DNA from: Aquihabitans sp. G128
GTDB lineage: Bacteria > Actinomycetota > Acidimicrobiia > Acidimicrobiales > Iamiaceae
Direction of reading: 5' to 3'
DNA length: 64,000 nucleotides
Assembly (NCBI RefSeq): GCF_019048865.1
Contig: NZ_CP077604.1
Coordinates: 2,666,001 to 2,730,000 of the forward strand
Under the pieces are notes generated by a model, which had not been told where the DNA came from, did no database searches, and saw only the letters and a program-made list of their open reading frames with translations. Made by a program: the position numbers and the translations under genes. How positions within the stretch are numbered: position 1 is the stretch's first letter; every line of letters begins with the position of its first letter. Shown here piece after piece: positions 1 through 8,886 of the stretch.

Positions 1-104
1 TACCCGTCGATGCCGACGATCTCGGTGAAGCGCTCGTCGGCCTCCAGCAGGTTGGCCACGCGCGTGCCCAGCTCCCCGCCCATCCCGGTGATCAGCGCAC
101 GCAT
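1..104 (-). CDS. NAD-dependent epimerase/dehydratase (5' end only)
   Basis: The first 34 codons of a gene running off the left edge. The protein starts MRALITGMGGELGTRVANLL, with a GxxGxxG nucleotide-binding turn typical of extended short-chain dehydrogenases/epimerases acting on NAD-bound sugar or lipid substrates. An SD-like GGGAGG lies just before the ATG, and the gene begins 16 bp after the lysS stop on the same strand, so it is probably co-transcribed with lysS. The substrate cannot be inferred from this fragment. Confidence 0.72.
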   Translation of the reverse strand, partial: MRALITGMGGELGTRVANLLEADERFTEIVGIDG

Positions 105-120
105 CAGGCCTCCCCTCGGT

Positions 121-1674
121 TCACGACGGCCGGCCGCCCTCTACCCCGTCGCCCTCGGTCCGGTCCGTGTCGTCCGCCACGGCGGCGCTCAGCTGTTCGG
201 GGCGCAGCGTGGGGAACAGCACGACGTCGCGGATGGTGCCCACGTCGGCCAGCAGCATCACCAGGCGGTCGATCCCGATGCCGAGGCCGCCGGTGGGCGG
301 CAGGCCGTAGTCGAGCGCCCGGAGGTAGTCCTCGTCGACAGCCATGGCCTCGTCGTCGCCGGCCTCGCCGGCCTTGACCTGGTCCTCGAAGCGGGCCCGC
401 TGGTCGTCCGGGTCGAGCAGCTCGCTGAAGGCGTTGCCGAGCTCGCGCCCGGCGACGATGGCCTCGAAGCGCTCGGTCATCCCGTGCAGCTCGCGGTGGG
501 GGCGGGCCAGCGGCGACACCTCGATCGGGTACTCGGTGGCGAACACCGGGCTCCACTGGGCGGCTTCGGCGGTCTTCTCGTAGAGCTCCAGGATGAGCTT
601 GCCGGGGCCGTAGCTGTCCTGCCACGGCACCTCGTGCTCGTCGCACAGGGCGCGGAGCTCGTCGACGGGCGTGTCGAGGCCGACGGTGACGCCGATCTGC
701 TCGTGGATCAGCTCGGCCAGCGACGCCCGTCGCCACGGCACCGACAGGTCGAGGTCGCGGCCCTGGTAGCTGACCGTGGTGGAGCCGGTGAGCTCCTCGG
801 CGAGGTAGGCCACCAGCTCCTCGACCAAGGCCATGATGTCGGTCCAGTCGGCGTAGGCCTGGTAGAGCTCGAGCATCGTGAACTCGGGGTTGTGCCGCGG
901 GGACAGGCCCTCGTTGCGGAACACCCGGCCGATCTCGAACACCCGGTCGAAGCCGCCCACCACCAGCCGCTTCAGGTACAGCTCGGGCGCGATGCGCAGG
1001 TAGAGCTCCTGGTCGAGGGCGTTGTGGTGGGTGGTGAACGGCTTGGCCAGCGCACCACCGGGCACCGGGTGGAAGATCGGGGTCTCGACCTCCATGAAGC
1101 CGCGGTCCTCGAGCCAGCGCCGGGTGAGCGACACCAGCTTCGAGCGCAGCTGGAAGGCCCGGCGCGACTCGTCGGTCACCCAGAGGTCGACGTACCGCTG
1201 GCGGTAGCGGGTGTCGGGATCGCTCAGGCCGTGCCACTTGTCGGGGAACGGGCGGCGGGTCTCCGCCAGGGTGGTCCACTCCAGGACCTTCACCGACAGC
1301 TCGCCCTTGCGGGTGGTCATGACCTCGCCGCGGACGCCGATCCAGTCGCCCAGCGACAGCTTGCCGAAGGCCTCGAAGTCGGCCGTCTCGTTGGCCGGGG
1401 CGAACAGCTGGATGCGGCCGGTGGCGTCGGCCAGCTGGCCGAACACCAGCTTCCCCTGGCCCCGGCGCAGCAGCAGCCGGCCGGCGACGGTGACGATCTC
1501 ACCCGTCTCGACGCCCGGCTCCAGGTCGCCGTGGGCCGCCTTGAGCCCGGCCGCCGTGGCATCGGGATCGAAGCGGTACGGGACGGACGGGCGGTCGGGC
1601 AACGAGGACTCCGGGATCGGGCGCTGGCGGCGCAGGATCAACCAGCCTGCCGCGTGGTGCCACGTCGGACCCAA
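121..1674 (-). CDS. lysS: Lysyl-tRNA synthetase, class II
   Basis: Charges tRNA-Lys with lysine in the cytosol. An N-terminal OB-fold anticodon domain (about residues 55-150) is followed by the class II catalytic core: motif 1 around FMEVETPIFHPVPGGA, motif 2 FRNEGLSPRHNPEFTMLE and motif 3 GLGIGIDRLVML. Length (about 500 aa) fits bacterial LysRS. The first ATG is at 1674, but a TTG about 25 codons downstream, just before the sequence PDRPSVPYRFDP, is a plausible alternative and the N-terminus is uncertain. A short acidic C-terminal tail extends past the usual end. It is divergent from the GNAT gene with only about 40 bp between them. Confidence 0.95.
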   Translation of the reverse strand: MGPTWHHAAGWLILRRQRPIPESSLPDRPSVPYRFDPDATAAGLKAAHGDLEPGVETGEIVTVAGRLLLRRGQGKLVFGQLADATGRIQLFAPANETADFEAFGKLSLGDWIGVRGEVMTTRKGELSVKVLEWTTLAETRRPFPDKWHGLSDPDTRYRQRYVDLWVTDESRRAFQLRSKLVSLTRRWLEDRGFMEVETPIFHPVPGGALAKPFTTHHNALDQELYLRIAPELYLKRLVVGGFDRVFEIGRVFRNEGLSPRHNPEFTMLELYQAYADWTDIMALVEELVAYLAEELTGSTTVSYQGRDLDLSVPWRRASLAELIHEQIGVTVGLDTPVDELRALCDEHEVPWQDSYGPGKLILELYEKTAEAAQWSPVFATEYPIEVSPLARPHRELHGMTERFEAIVAGRELGNAFSELLDPDDQRARFEDQVKAGEAGDDEAMAVDEDYLRALDYGLPPTGGLGIGIDRLVMLLADVGTIRDVVLFPTLRPEQLSAAVADDTDRTEGDGVEGGRPS

Positions 1675-1715
1675 CTCTTCCGGGCGACGCCGAGCGTTGG
1701 GCGAGACTCGCCGCC

Positions 1716-2183
1716 ATGACGTTCCGCATCCGACCGCTGCAGCCTGGCGACCGCACGGCCTGGGAGCCGCTGTGGGCGGCCTACCTCGACTTCTACGCCA
1801 CGGAGCTGGCCGAAGGCGTCACCGACGAGGCGTGGCGGCGCCTCGCCGACGCCCTCGAGCCGGTGGGCGCGCTGGGGGCGTTCGCCGCCTCCGACCTCGG
1901 CGACGGCGACGGGGCGCTGCTGGGCTTCGCCCACCACACGTTCCACCGTGCCACCTGGTCGCTCACCTCGTACTGCTACCTCGAGGACCTCTACACCGAC
2001 CCGGCGGCACGGGGCCGGGGCGTCGGCCGGGCCCTGGTGGAGGCCACCGCTGAGCTGGCCGTCGCCACCGGCAGCGACAAGCTGTACTGGCACACCGACA
2101 CCACCAACGCCACCGCCCGCTCGCTCTACGACCAGCTCGCCACCCACGACGGCGTCATCGTCTACGAGCGCACGCTCCCCTGA
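1716..2183 (+). CDS. GNAT family N-acetyltransferase
   Basis: A 155-aa acetyl-CoA-dependent N-acyltransferase of unknown substrate. The acetyl-CoA pyrophosphate-binding motif appears as DPAARGRGVGRALVEA (about residues 94-109), followed by the C-terminal strand with YWHTDTTNATARSLYDQL, a typical motif B region in which N/Y residues line the acceptor pocket. It is a single gene divergent from lysS and convergent with coaX (3 bp between stops). It does not look like RimI. Confidence 0.88.
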   Translation: MTFRIRPLQPGDRTAWEPLWAAYLDFYATELAEGVTDEAWRRLADALEPVGALGAFAASDLGDGDGALLGFAHHTFHRATWSLTSYCYLEDLYTDPAARGRGVGRALVEATAELAVATGSDKLYWHTDTTNATARSLYDQLATHDGVIVYERTLP

Positions 2184-2186
2184 CGC

Positions 2187-3011
2187 TCAGCCGTTCCGGG
2201 CGAAGACGAGGCGGAGGCCGTGGAGGGTGAGCCACGGCTCCACCCGCTGGATGCTCGACGTGTACGGCGCGATCAGCTCGGCCAGGCCACCGGTGGCCAC
2301 CACGGTGGGGGCGCCGAGCTCGTCGGTGAGGCGGCGGCAGATGCCGTCGACCTGGCCGGCGAAGCCGAAGATGGCGCCGGCCTGGATCGACTCGACGGTG
2401 GTCCGCCCGATGATGCTGCGGGGCTCCACCAGCTCCACCCGGCGCAGGGCGGCAGCCCGGGTGTAGAGGGCGTCGAGGCTGATCTCGACGCCGGGGGCGA
2501 TCACGCCACCGAGGTACTCGCCCTTGGCCGAGAGGGCGTCGTAGGTGGTGGCGGTGCCGAAGTCGATGACGATCGCCGGCCCGCCGAACAGGTCGAGCGC
2601 GGCGACGGCGTTGGCGATGCGGTCGGCACCGACCTCCCGGGGGTTCTCGGTCAGGATCGGCATGCCGGTGCGGACGCCGGGCTCGATCACCACCGGCCGG
2701 AAGCCGAAGTACTTCTCGGTCATCTCCCGGAAGGCCGCCGTGCTGCGGGGCACCACCGAGGAGATGGCGATCCCGTCGATGTCGTCGTCGAACGAGAAGC
2801 CGTGGAAGCCCAGGAACTCCTGCACCACCAGGGCGTGCTCGTCGGAGGTCCGCTCGGCGTAGGTGGCGATGCGCCAGTGGTCGACCAGGTCCGCCTCGGC
2901 CCGGCTCCCGCCCTCGACGTCGTCGGGACCGAAGCCGTCGTCCACCTCACCCGGCGAGCGGAACAGCCCGATCACCGTCTGGGTGTTGCCGATGTCGATG
3001 GCCAACAACAT
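2187..3011 (-). CDS. coaX: Type III pantothenate kinase
   Basis: Catalyses ATP-dependent phosphorylation of pantothenate, the first step of CoA synthesis. The acetate/sugar-kinase (ASKHA) fold motifs are visible: DIGNTQTVIGLF at the N-terminus (phosphate 1), the central VGADRIANAVAA, and DFGTATTYD (phosphate 2). I chose the ATG before LLAIDIGNT, giving 274 aa; an upstream ATG would add 14 residues absent from the family. Pantothenate synthesis genes panC and panD lie a few kb upstream on the same strand, so substrate supply and use are clustered. Confidence 0.93.
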   Translation of the reverse strand: MLLAIDIGNTQTVIGLFRSPGEVDDGFGPDDVEGGSRAEADLVDHWRIATYAERTSDEHALVVQEFLGFHGFSFDDDIDGIAISSVVPRSTAAFREMTEKYFGFRPVVIEPGVRTGMPILTENPREVGADRIANAVAALDLFGGPAIVIDFGTATTYDALSAKGEYLGGVIAPGVEISLDALYTRAAALRRVELVEPRSIIGRTTVESIQAGAIFGFAGQVDGICRRLTDELGAPTVVATGGLAELIAPYTSSIQRVEPWLTLHGLRLVFARNG

Positions 3012-3136
3012 GCCCGACAGCCTGCCCCGTCCCCCCCACCCCGTCCGAATCACCCCGGCACCCAGGCGAGCCGCGAAGCCGAGGCGCCCTCTCTCCCACC
3101 AAGAAGGCGGTCACGAAGGGCAGGAGCCTGGCCCTT

Positions 3137-3292
3137 CCGAGCGAAGCGAGCTCGGGGGGTGTCGGGGGCGGAGCTTGCGGAGCCCCCTGACGACCAACGA
3201 CGGCGGCTCCGCCGCCGTCGTTGCGAGAAGCGCCGGGCGTCAGCCCGTCAACCAGGAAGCTCGGAGGAAGGGACGGAGCGCAGCGACGTCCC
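3137..3292. repeat. Cluster of four stem-loop (REP-like) palindromes
   Basis: Four perfect hairpins lie in about 155 bp between coaX and the nadC core. They are CCGAGC/GCTCGG (3137-3155), GGGGGC/GCCCCC (3164-3187), a 12-bp stem with a 3-nt loop at 3196-3222, and GGGACG/CGTCCC (3270-3292). Three share a similar loop: gaagcga, ggagcttgcgga and gagcgcagcga. The shared loop suggests repeated copies of one element rather than independent terminators. The strongest hairpin lies about 25 bp past the nadC stop and could also terminate nadC, although no T-tract is visible. The last copy lies inside the nadC reading frame. Confidence 0.7.
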
Positions 3293-4173
3293 TGACGACG
3301 AAGTGACCTCGATGTCCAGCCCGATGTCGAGGACGGGGGACGAGTTGGTGAGCGAGCCGCTGGAGACGACGTCGGCGCCGGTGTCGGCGTAGCTGCCGAC
3401 GGTCTCGAGGGTGATGCCGCCCGACACCTCGAGCAGGGCTCGCCGCGTGCCGGCGATCGCCGCGTGCTCGTCGGCCACGGCGACGCAGGCCCGGACCTCG
3501 TCGGGGCTCATGTTGTCGAGCAGCAGGGCGTCGGCCCCGGCCTCCAAGGCCTGCACCACCTGGTCGAGCCGCTCGCACTCGACGTGGACGGTGCGGCCGG
3601 GCCACACGTGCGCGCCCGGCGGACGGCTTCGTCGATGCCGAGGGCCGTGAGGTGGTTGTCCTTGAACATCACCCAGTCGCTGAGGTTGCCGCGGTGGTTG
3701 CGGGCACCGCCGGCGCGGACGGCCGCCTTCTCCAGCGACCGCAGGCCGGGCGTGGTCTTGCGGGTGTCCCAGACGCGCAGCGGGGCGGCGGCGTCGGCGA
3801 AGGCGCGGGTGCGGGTGGCGATGCCGCTCAGGTGCCCGAGGAAGTTGAGGGCGGTGCGCTCGGCGGTGAGCACCGAGGCCAGCGGCCCGGTGACGGTGCC
3901 GAGCACGGCGCGGGGTTCGACGCGGTCGCCGTCGGCCACCGCCCACGTGCAGGCGATGGCCGGGTCGACCTGGGCGAAGGTCTCGTCGACGCACGCGGTG
4001 CCGGCGATGACGCCGGCCGTGCGCACCACGAACTGCGCCTCGGCGCGCGCCTCCGGCGGCAGCAGGGCGGCGCTGAGGTCGCCGAGCGGGGTGAGGTCCT
4101 CGGCCAGCGCGAGGGTGACCGCGGCCCGGATGGTGAACGCCGGGACCGGCGCCAGGGCGGGCGCATCGCTCAC
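3248..4173 (-). CDS. nadC: Nicotinate-nucleotide pyrophosphorylase (frame broken)
   Basis: Quinolinate phosphoribosyltransferase, which turns quinolinate plus PRPP into nicotinate mononucleotide. The N-terminal part (AEDLTPLGDLSAALLP, ERTALNFLGHLSGIAT, DTRKTTPGLRSLEKAAVRAGG, NHRGNLSDWVMFKDNHL) is in one frame and the C-terminal part (ECERLDQVVQALEAGADALLLDN, ISGG-type barrel end, LDIGLDIEV) in another. The break lies in GGGCGCGCAC near 3612-3621; removing one GC, or adding one base, restores the frame. The last about 18 residues (TSSSGTSLRSVPSSELPG) fall in a palindromic repeat beyond the usual family end. It works with nadB upstream; no nadA is visible. Probably a functional gene with a sequence error. 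Confidence 0.88.
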
Positions 4174-4183
4174 CGGGCCGCGC

Positions 4184-5008
4184 TCAACGGCTGTCGTCCT
4201 GCTTCAGGGCGGTGTCGACGCTGACCGCGGCGGCCACCACGAGGCTGAGGAGCGGGCCCTCGAGCGGGCGGTGGATCTGCACGACGTAGTTGTCGGCGGT
4301 GGTGAACATGGCCCGGGCCAGGCCGGCGAAGGTCTTGGTGATGCGGGCGACCTCGGTGCCGCTGGCGTCGTTGATGGCGAAGTTCCAGGCCCGCCAGTTC
4401 TCGGCGTTGATGGAGCCGACCGGCTGGCCGCCGGCCACCAGGCCGAAGCGGATCTTGCCGATCATGTTCTCCTGCAGGATCTGGCCGATCTCGGCCCCCT
4501 GGCCGTCCTGCACCAGGATCTTCGACTTCATCACCTTGGCCGGGCGGGTGAGCTGCAGCTGGATCTGCCCGTGGATGTCGACCACCTGGTACTTGTGGGT
4601 CAGGAACTGGTCGACGTTGGTGAGGACCCGCAGCACCTTCTTGGCGGTGCTCTGGCCGATCTCGCGCACGGCGCCGATCTGGGTGCCGTGCTGGTCGAGG
4701 ATGGCGTACTCGTTGTTGACCTCGATGAGCTTGGCCTTCTGGTTCACCACCAGGACCGGCTCGGTGAACAGCGTGCCGCCGCCCTGGACGGCGCCGGCCT
4801 CGATGCCGGCCTTGGCCAGGCCCTTCTGCACCCGCTCCTGCTTGACGTCGCTGAGCGGCACGTGGCCCGGCCCGGTGATGGGGTCGACCGACTGCTTGCC
4901 GTGCGAGCTGACCTGGTCGGTCCAGTTGGTCCCGTCGAACCAGCGGTACTCGTGCTTGCCCATGGGGTCCGGGTACCAGTTCGGGCCGTGGCTGCCGGTG
5001 TCGCTCAT
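4184..5008 (-). CDS. DUF2510 plus LURP-one/scramblase-like protein
   Basis: A 274-aa protein of unknown function. Residues about 8-30 (PNWYPDPMGKHEYRWFDGTNWT) form a DUF2510 module, the short W/Y-rich domain common at actinobacterial N-termini. The rest is a 12-stranded Tubby-like beta-barrel of the phospholipid-scramblase/LURP-one-related type: repeated short beta segments such as NNEYAILDQHGTQIGAV and KYQVVDIHGQIQLQLTRP, ending in a hydrophobic helix (LSLVVAAAVSVDTAL). That the barrel binds lipid is inferred from the family. A GAGGAG site precedes the ATG by about 12 nt. The gene lies between nadB and nadC without an obvious metabolic link. Confidence 0.8.
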   Translation of the reverse strand: MSDTGSHGPNWYPDPMGKHEYRWFDGTNWTDQVSSHGKQSVDPITGPGHVPLSDVKQERVQKGLAKAGIEAGAVQGGGTLFTEPVLVVNQKAKLIEVNNEYAILDQHGTQIGAVREIGQSTAKKVLRVLTNVDQFLTHKYQVVDIHGQIQLQLTRPAKVMKSKILVQDGQGAEIGQILQENMIGKIRFGLVAGGQPVGSINAENWRAWNFAINDASGTEVARITKTFAGLARAMFTTADNYVVQIHRPLEGPLLSLVVAAAVSVDTALKQDDSR

Positions 5009-5049
5009 CTCGGTGTTCGCTCCTCGGGGGGTGTGCTCGATCCCGCCGG

Positions 5050-5055
5050 AGGTTA
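5050..5055 (-). promoter_or_regulatory. Probable -10 box (TAACCT) for the DUF2510 gene
   Basis: TAACCT on the minus strand, about 41 nt before the ATG at 5008, with a GAGGAG ribosome site between. It matches the TANNNT hexamer that recurs before other starts in this window. It suggests the DUF2510 gene can be transcribed separately from nadB. Confidence 0.45.
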
Positions 5056-5093
5056 GTGGGCGGCGAACGTCGCGCTGCCCGGGACCGACGCCG

Positions 5094-6686
5094 CTACACG
5101 AAGACGGTTCGGTGGGCCTGGGCGGGGTCGGTGGCGGGGAAGTCGTCGCGGGTGTGGGCGCCGCGGCTCTCCTCGCGGCGGCGGGCGGCGTCGACCACGG
5201 CCCGGCCGACGGTGGCGAGGTTGCGCAGCTCGTAGTCGGCCACCGTGTCGGCCCGGGGCGCGGCCAGGGCGGCGGCGACCACCACGGCGGCGGCGTCGAG
5301 GCGGGCGGCGTCGCGCAGGACGCCGGCGTTGTCGGTGAGCTCGCGCTGCAGGACGAGGCGGGCCTTGGCGGGGTCCTCGGGCAGCAGCGACGGGTCGGCC
5401 TCGACCGGGTCGAGGTGCACGAAGCGCCCGCCGATCACGCCGGCCGGCACGGTGTCGGGGCGGTCGGGGTCCATCCCGAGGACGGTGCGCATGGCGCCCG
5501 AGGCCTCGGGGCCCGACACCCCGGCCTCGATGGCCTCCACGGCCCGGGGGCCGAAGACCATGCCCTCGAGCAACGAGTTGGAGGCGAGCCGGTTGGCGCC
5601 GTGAACGCCGGAGCACGAGGCCTCGCCGGCGGCCCAGAGGCCGGGCAGCGACGACGCGCCCTGGAGGTCGGTCACGATGCCGCCACAGGTGTAGTGGGCG
5701 GCCGGGGCCACCGGCAGCCAGTCCTTGGCCGGGTCGAGGCCGGCGCGGGTGAGCTCGGCGGCGATGTTCGGGAACCGCTGGTCGAAGTCCTCCAGGCCGG
5801 TGGCGTCGAGGAACACGTGGTCGGTGCCCAGCTCCTGCATGCGCCAGGTCTCGGCGCGGGAGACGACGTCGCGGGGCTGGAGCTCGTCGACGAAGCGCTC
5901 GCCGTTGGTGTCGCGCAGCAGGGCGCCGTGGCCGCGCAGGGCCTCGGTCAGCAGGGGCCGCGGCATGGAGTCGACCGACAGGGCGGTGGGGTGGAACTGG
6001 ATGAACTCGATGTCGGCGACCGCCACCCCGGCGCGCAGGGCCATGGCGATGCCGTCGCCGGTGGCCTCCAGCGGGTTGGTGGTGACGGCGTAGAGCTGGC
6101 CGGCGCCGCCGGTGGTGACGAGCACGTTGCGGGCCCGCACCTCCTGGATGGTGCCGTCGGGGAAGAGGGCGGTGACGCCCCGGCAGCGGCCGGCCTCGAC
6201 GATCAGCTCCAGCGCGAAGGCGTGCTCGTGGAGGGCGGCGGCGGTGAGCTGCACGGCCTCGACCAGCGCCCGCTCGACCTCGGCCCCGGTGGCCGAGCCG
6301 CCGGCGTGGACGATGCGGGCCAGGGTGTGGCCGCCCTCGCGCGCCAGCTCCAGCTCGCCGCGGCTGTCGCGGTCGAAGATCGCCCCGAGGGTGATGAGGT
6401 CGTTGACCCGGGCCGGGCCCTCGTCGACGAGCACCCGCACGGCCTCGGCGTCGCACAGGCCGGCGCCGGCCTTGAGGGTGTCGGCCAGGTGGAGGTCGGT
6501 GGAGTCCGGGTCGCCGCCGAGCACGGCGGCGACGCCGCCCTGGGCCCAGCGGGTGGTGGCCTGGGGCAGCTCGCCCTTGGTGAGCACGCCCACCCGCATC
6601 TTGTGGGTGTCGGCGGCCCGCACGGCGGCGGAGAGCCCCGCCACCCCGGACCCGAGGACCAGGAGGTCCAGTTCGGCATCGACCAT
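5094..6686 (-). CDS. nadB: L-aspartate oxidase
   Basis: A FAD enzyme that oxidises L-aspartate to iminoaspartate, the first step of de novo NAD synthesis. The Rossmann FAD motif VLGSGVAGLSAAVRA sits at residues 8-22. Succinate-dehydrogenase-type features follow: RWAQGGVAAVLGGDPDS, HTLARIVHAGGSATGAEVERALVEA, EFIQFHPTAL and HYTCGGIVTDLQG near the active site. The C-terminal helical domain ends near 530 aa, the normal length. The start is the ATG before VDAELDLLVLGSG; longer upstream readings lack family sequence. It follows panD with a 61-bp gap. Confidence 0.94.
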   Translation of the reverse strand: MVDAELDLLVLGSGVAGLSAAVRAADTHKMRVGVLTKGELPQATTRWAQGGVAAVLGGDPDSTDLHLADTLKAGAGLCDAEAVRVLVDEGPARVNDLITLGAIFDRDSRGELELAREGGHTLARIVHAGGSATGAEVERALVEAVQLTAAALHEHAFALELIVEAGRCRGVTALFPDGTIQEVRARNVLVTTGGAGQLYAVTTNPLEATGDGIAMALRAGVAVADIEFIQFHPTALSVDSMPRPLLTEALRGHGALLRDTNGERFVDELQPRDVVSRAETWRMQELGTDHVFLDATGLEDFDQRFPNIAAELTRAGLDPAKDWLPVAPAAHYTCGGIVTDLQGASSLPGLWAAGEASCSGVHGANRLASNSLLEGMVFGPRAVEAIEAGVSGPEASGAMRTVLGMDPDRPDTVPAGVIGGRFVHLDPVEADPSLLPEDPAKARLVLQRELTDNAGVLRDAARLDAAAVVVAAALAAPRADTVADYELRNLATVGRAVVDAARRREESRGAHTRDDFPATDPAQAHRTVFV

Positions 6687-6747
6687 CTGGTCAGTCTGGC
6701 CCGTCGCTCCCCCACCCCGTCGAACCGGACACCCGTGGGCGATCGGC

Positions 6748-7173
6748 TCAGCGGATGGCGTCGACCTCGACGTAGCGGCGCGGCGCCGGCGTGTGCAGCG
6801 CGGCGAGCGCGGTGGCGGTTGCCTCGTCGACGATGGCGTTGGCCGTGTCGACGTGCACGATGCGCGGCTCGTAGGTGGCCAGCTCGGCCTGCTCGTAGTC
6901 GGCGTAACTGATGAGGATGACCTTGTCTCCGGGCGACACGAGGCGGGCCGCCGCACCGTTGAGGCAGACGTCGCCGGTGCCGCGCGGCCCCTCGATGACG
7001 TAGGTCTCGAGGCGGGCGCCGTTGTCGATGTCGACCACCGCCACCTGCTCGAACTCCACCAGGTCGGCGGCGTCCATCAGGTCCCGGTCGACCGTGACCG
7101 AGCCCACGTAGTGCAGGTTCGCATCGGTCACCGTGGCGCGGTGGATCTTGGACTTCATCATCCGTCGGCGCAT
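6748..7173 (-). CDS. panD: Aspartate 1-decarboxylase
   Basis: Makes beta-alanine from aspartate for pantothenate synthesis. The proenzyme self-cleaves at Gly-Ser to form a pyruvoyl cofactor; here the site is in [10 protein letters not shown] (about residues 21-30). The conserved start (M...[16 protein letters not shown]), [20 protein letters not shown] and the final EPRIVHVD all match. Length is 141 aa. The ATG at 7173 has GGACG upstream and aligns with the usual N-terminus. panC lies about 100 bp upstream on the same strand. Confidence 0.95.
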   Translation of the reverse strand: MRRRMMKSKIHRATVTDANLHYVGSVTVDRDLMDAADLVEFEQVAVVDIDNGARLETYVIEGPRGTGDVCLNGAAARLVSPGDKVILISYADYEQAELATYEPRIVHVDTANAIVDEATATALAALHTPAPRRYVEVDAIR

Positions 7174-7276
7174 GGCTGACGTCCTTTCGTGGTGGGCGCC
7201 GGCGAGCCGGTCGCCCCCGTCTCGGAGCCCCGCCATTGTGCCCGTACAAACCTGCCCTGCGGCAAATCGGCGCCGG

Positions 7277-8131
7277 TCAGGGGAGATCGACGGCGAGGTT
7301 GTCGAGGAGCCGGGTGGTGCCGAAGCGGGCGGCCACCAGGAGGCGCTGCTCGGTGCCGCCCACCACGGTGGCCGGCTCGAGGGTGAGGGCGTCGACCAGC
7401 TCGGCGTAGTCCAGCGTCGCCTCGGGCTCGGCGGCCACCGCGTCGGCGAGCGCGGCGCGCACCCGGTCGACGTTGCGCTCGCCGTCGGCGGCCGCCGCGG
7501 CGGCAGCCTGCAGGCCCCGGTGCAGCGCCGGCGCCGCCGCCCGCTGGGCCGGCGTGAGGTAGACGTTGCGACTGGACATGGCCAGCCCGTCGGGCTCGCG
7601 GACGATGGGGCACCCGACGACGTCGACGGGCATCGAGAGGTCGGCGACCATGCGGCGGACCACGGCCAGCTGCTGGAAGTCCTTGTCGCCGAAGTACGCC
7701 CGGCACGGCCCGGCGATCGAGAACAGCTTGGCCACCACGGTGGCCACCCCGGCGAAGTGCTCCGGCCGCGACGCCCCCTCGAAGCGCTCGGTGACGCCGC
7801 CCACCGAGACCGTCGTGAGCACCGGCACCGGGTACATCTCGGCCACCGACGGCGTGAACACGTGGGCCACGCCGCACTCGTCGGCCAGGGCCAGGTCCCG
7901 CTCCAGGTCGCGGGGGTAGGCACCGAGGTCCTCGTTGGCGGCGAACTGCAGCGGGTTCACGAAGATGCTCGCCACCGCGGTCTCGTTCTCGGCCGACGCC
8001 TGGCGCATCAGCGAGGCGTGGCCCTCGTGGAGGTACCCCATGGTCGGCACGAAGCCGATGCCCCGCTCGTCCTCGCGGGCCAGCTCGAGCGCCGCCCGGA
8101 AGCCGGCGATGGTCTCGTGCACCTCGGGCAT
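7277..8131 (-). CDS. panC: Pantothenate synthetase
   Basis: Condenses pantoate and beta-alanine using ATP (via pantoyl-adenylate). The nucleotidyl-transferase HIGH-like motif appears as [16 protein letters not shown] (about residues 25-40), followed by [31 protein letters not shown] and the KMSKS-like [16 protein letters not shown]. Length is 284 aa. The start is the ATG followed by PEVHETIAG. It follows the DUF2520 gene by 14 bp and precedes panD, so it belongs to one long cofactor transcript. Confidence 0.95.
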   Translation of the reverse strand: MPEVHETIAGFRAALELAREDERGIGFVPTMGYLHEGHASLMRQASAENETAVASIFVNPLQFAANEDLGAYPRDLERDLALADECGVAHVFTPSVAEMYPVPVLTTVSVGGVTERFEGASRPEHFAGVATVVAKLFSIAGPCRAYFGDKDFQQLAVVRRMVADLSMPVDVVGCPIVREPDGLAMSSRNVYLTPAQRAAAPALHRGLQAAAAAAADGERNVDRVRAALADAVAAEPEATLDYAELVDALTLEPATVVGGTEQRLLVAARFGTTRLLDNLAVDLP

Positions 8132-8145
8132 GGCCGACAAGCTAG

Positions 8146-8886
8146 TCAGAGGCCGGGAGGGAGCCCGTGGCCGTCGACCAGGCGGCGGGCGGCGGCCGCG
8201 AGGGCGCGGTAGGCGTCGTGCTCGGAGGCGTCGAGGGCGGCGAGGTGGCGGGCGACGGTGGGCCAGTCGCCGCGAGCGACCGGGCCGGTCAACGCAGCCT
8301 CGGGGCCCAGGGCGGCGACGTTCTCGAGGGTGGCGCGGGCCAGGTCGAGGTAGGCCTCCGCCGGCACGCCGATGCCGCCGGCGATGCGGGCGACCTGGCC
8401 CATGAGGGCCACCAGGTGGTTCGAGGCCACCGCGGCAGCGGCGTGGTAGGCGGCCCGGTCCGCATCGGCCACCTCGAACCACCGACCGTCGAGGTCGGCG
8501 ACGGCCCGCACGGCCAGCGGGTCGCCGGCCACCGCGAACCAGGCGCCGGCGGCCAGTCGCCGGGCGCCCACCTCGGCGTCGGGCAGCGAGACCAGCGGGT
8601 GCAGCGCGGCCACCCGCCGGTGCGGGGCCAGGACGTCGAGGCCCAGGCTCCCGGCCAGGTGCGCCACCACCGCCCGCTCGTTCGGCTGGACCCTCGACGC
8701 CACCTCGGCCACGGTGGCATCGGGCGTGGCCACCACCAGCAGGTCGGTGCCGTCGAGCGCGCCGGCCACGTCGTCGTCGCGGCCCAGGAGGCCGACGAGC
8801 TCCCACCCGGCTCGTTGCAGGGCGGCGGCCAGCGAGCGGCCGGCCCGCCCGGGGCCGATCACCCGGAGGCGGGGCGCGACCGTCAC
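8146..8886 (-). CDS. Rossmann-like and DUF2520 domain protein
   Basis: A 246-aa protein with an N-terminal NAD(P)-binding Rossmann domain (LRVIGPGRAGRSLAAALQRAG) and a C-terminal helical DUF2520 domain, the architecture of ketopantoate-reductase-like or pyrroline-carboxylate-reductase-like proteins. The motifs LVVATPDATVAEVA, AHLAGSLG and LHPLVSLP are typical. In many genomes this family sits directly beside panC, as here, which suggests a role in pantothenate metabolism. Whether it actually reduces ketopantoate is unproven. Its start overlaps the folK stop by 4 bp. Confidence 0.85.
   Translation of the reverse strand: MTVAPRLRVIGPGRAGRSLAAALQRAGWELVGLLGRDDDVAGALDGTDLLVVATPDATVAEVASRVQPNERAVVAHLAGSLGLDVLAPHRRVAALHPLVSLPDAEVGARRLAAGAWFAVAGDPLAVRAVADLDGRWFEVADADRAAYHAAAAVASNHLVALMGQVARIAGGIGVPAEAYLDLARATLENVAALGPEAALTGPVARGDWPTVARHLAALDASEHDAYRALAAAARRLVDGHGLPPGL

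Noticed and set aside
10-1719. A 569-codon plus-strand frame opposite lysS
   Set aside because: It mirrors lysS exactly and has no recognisable domain.
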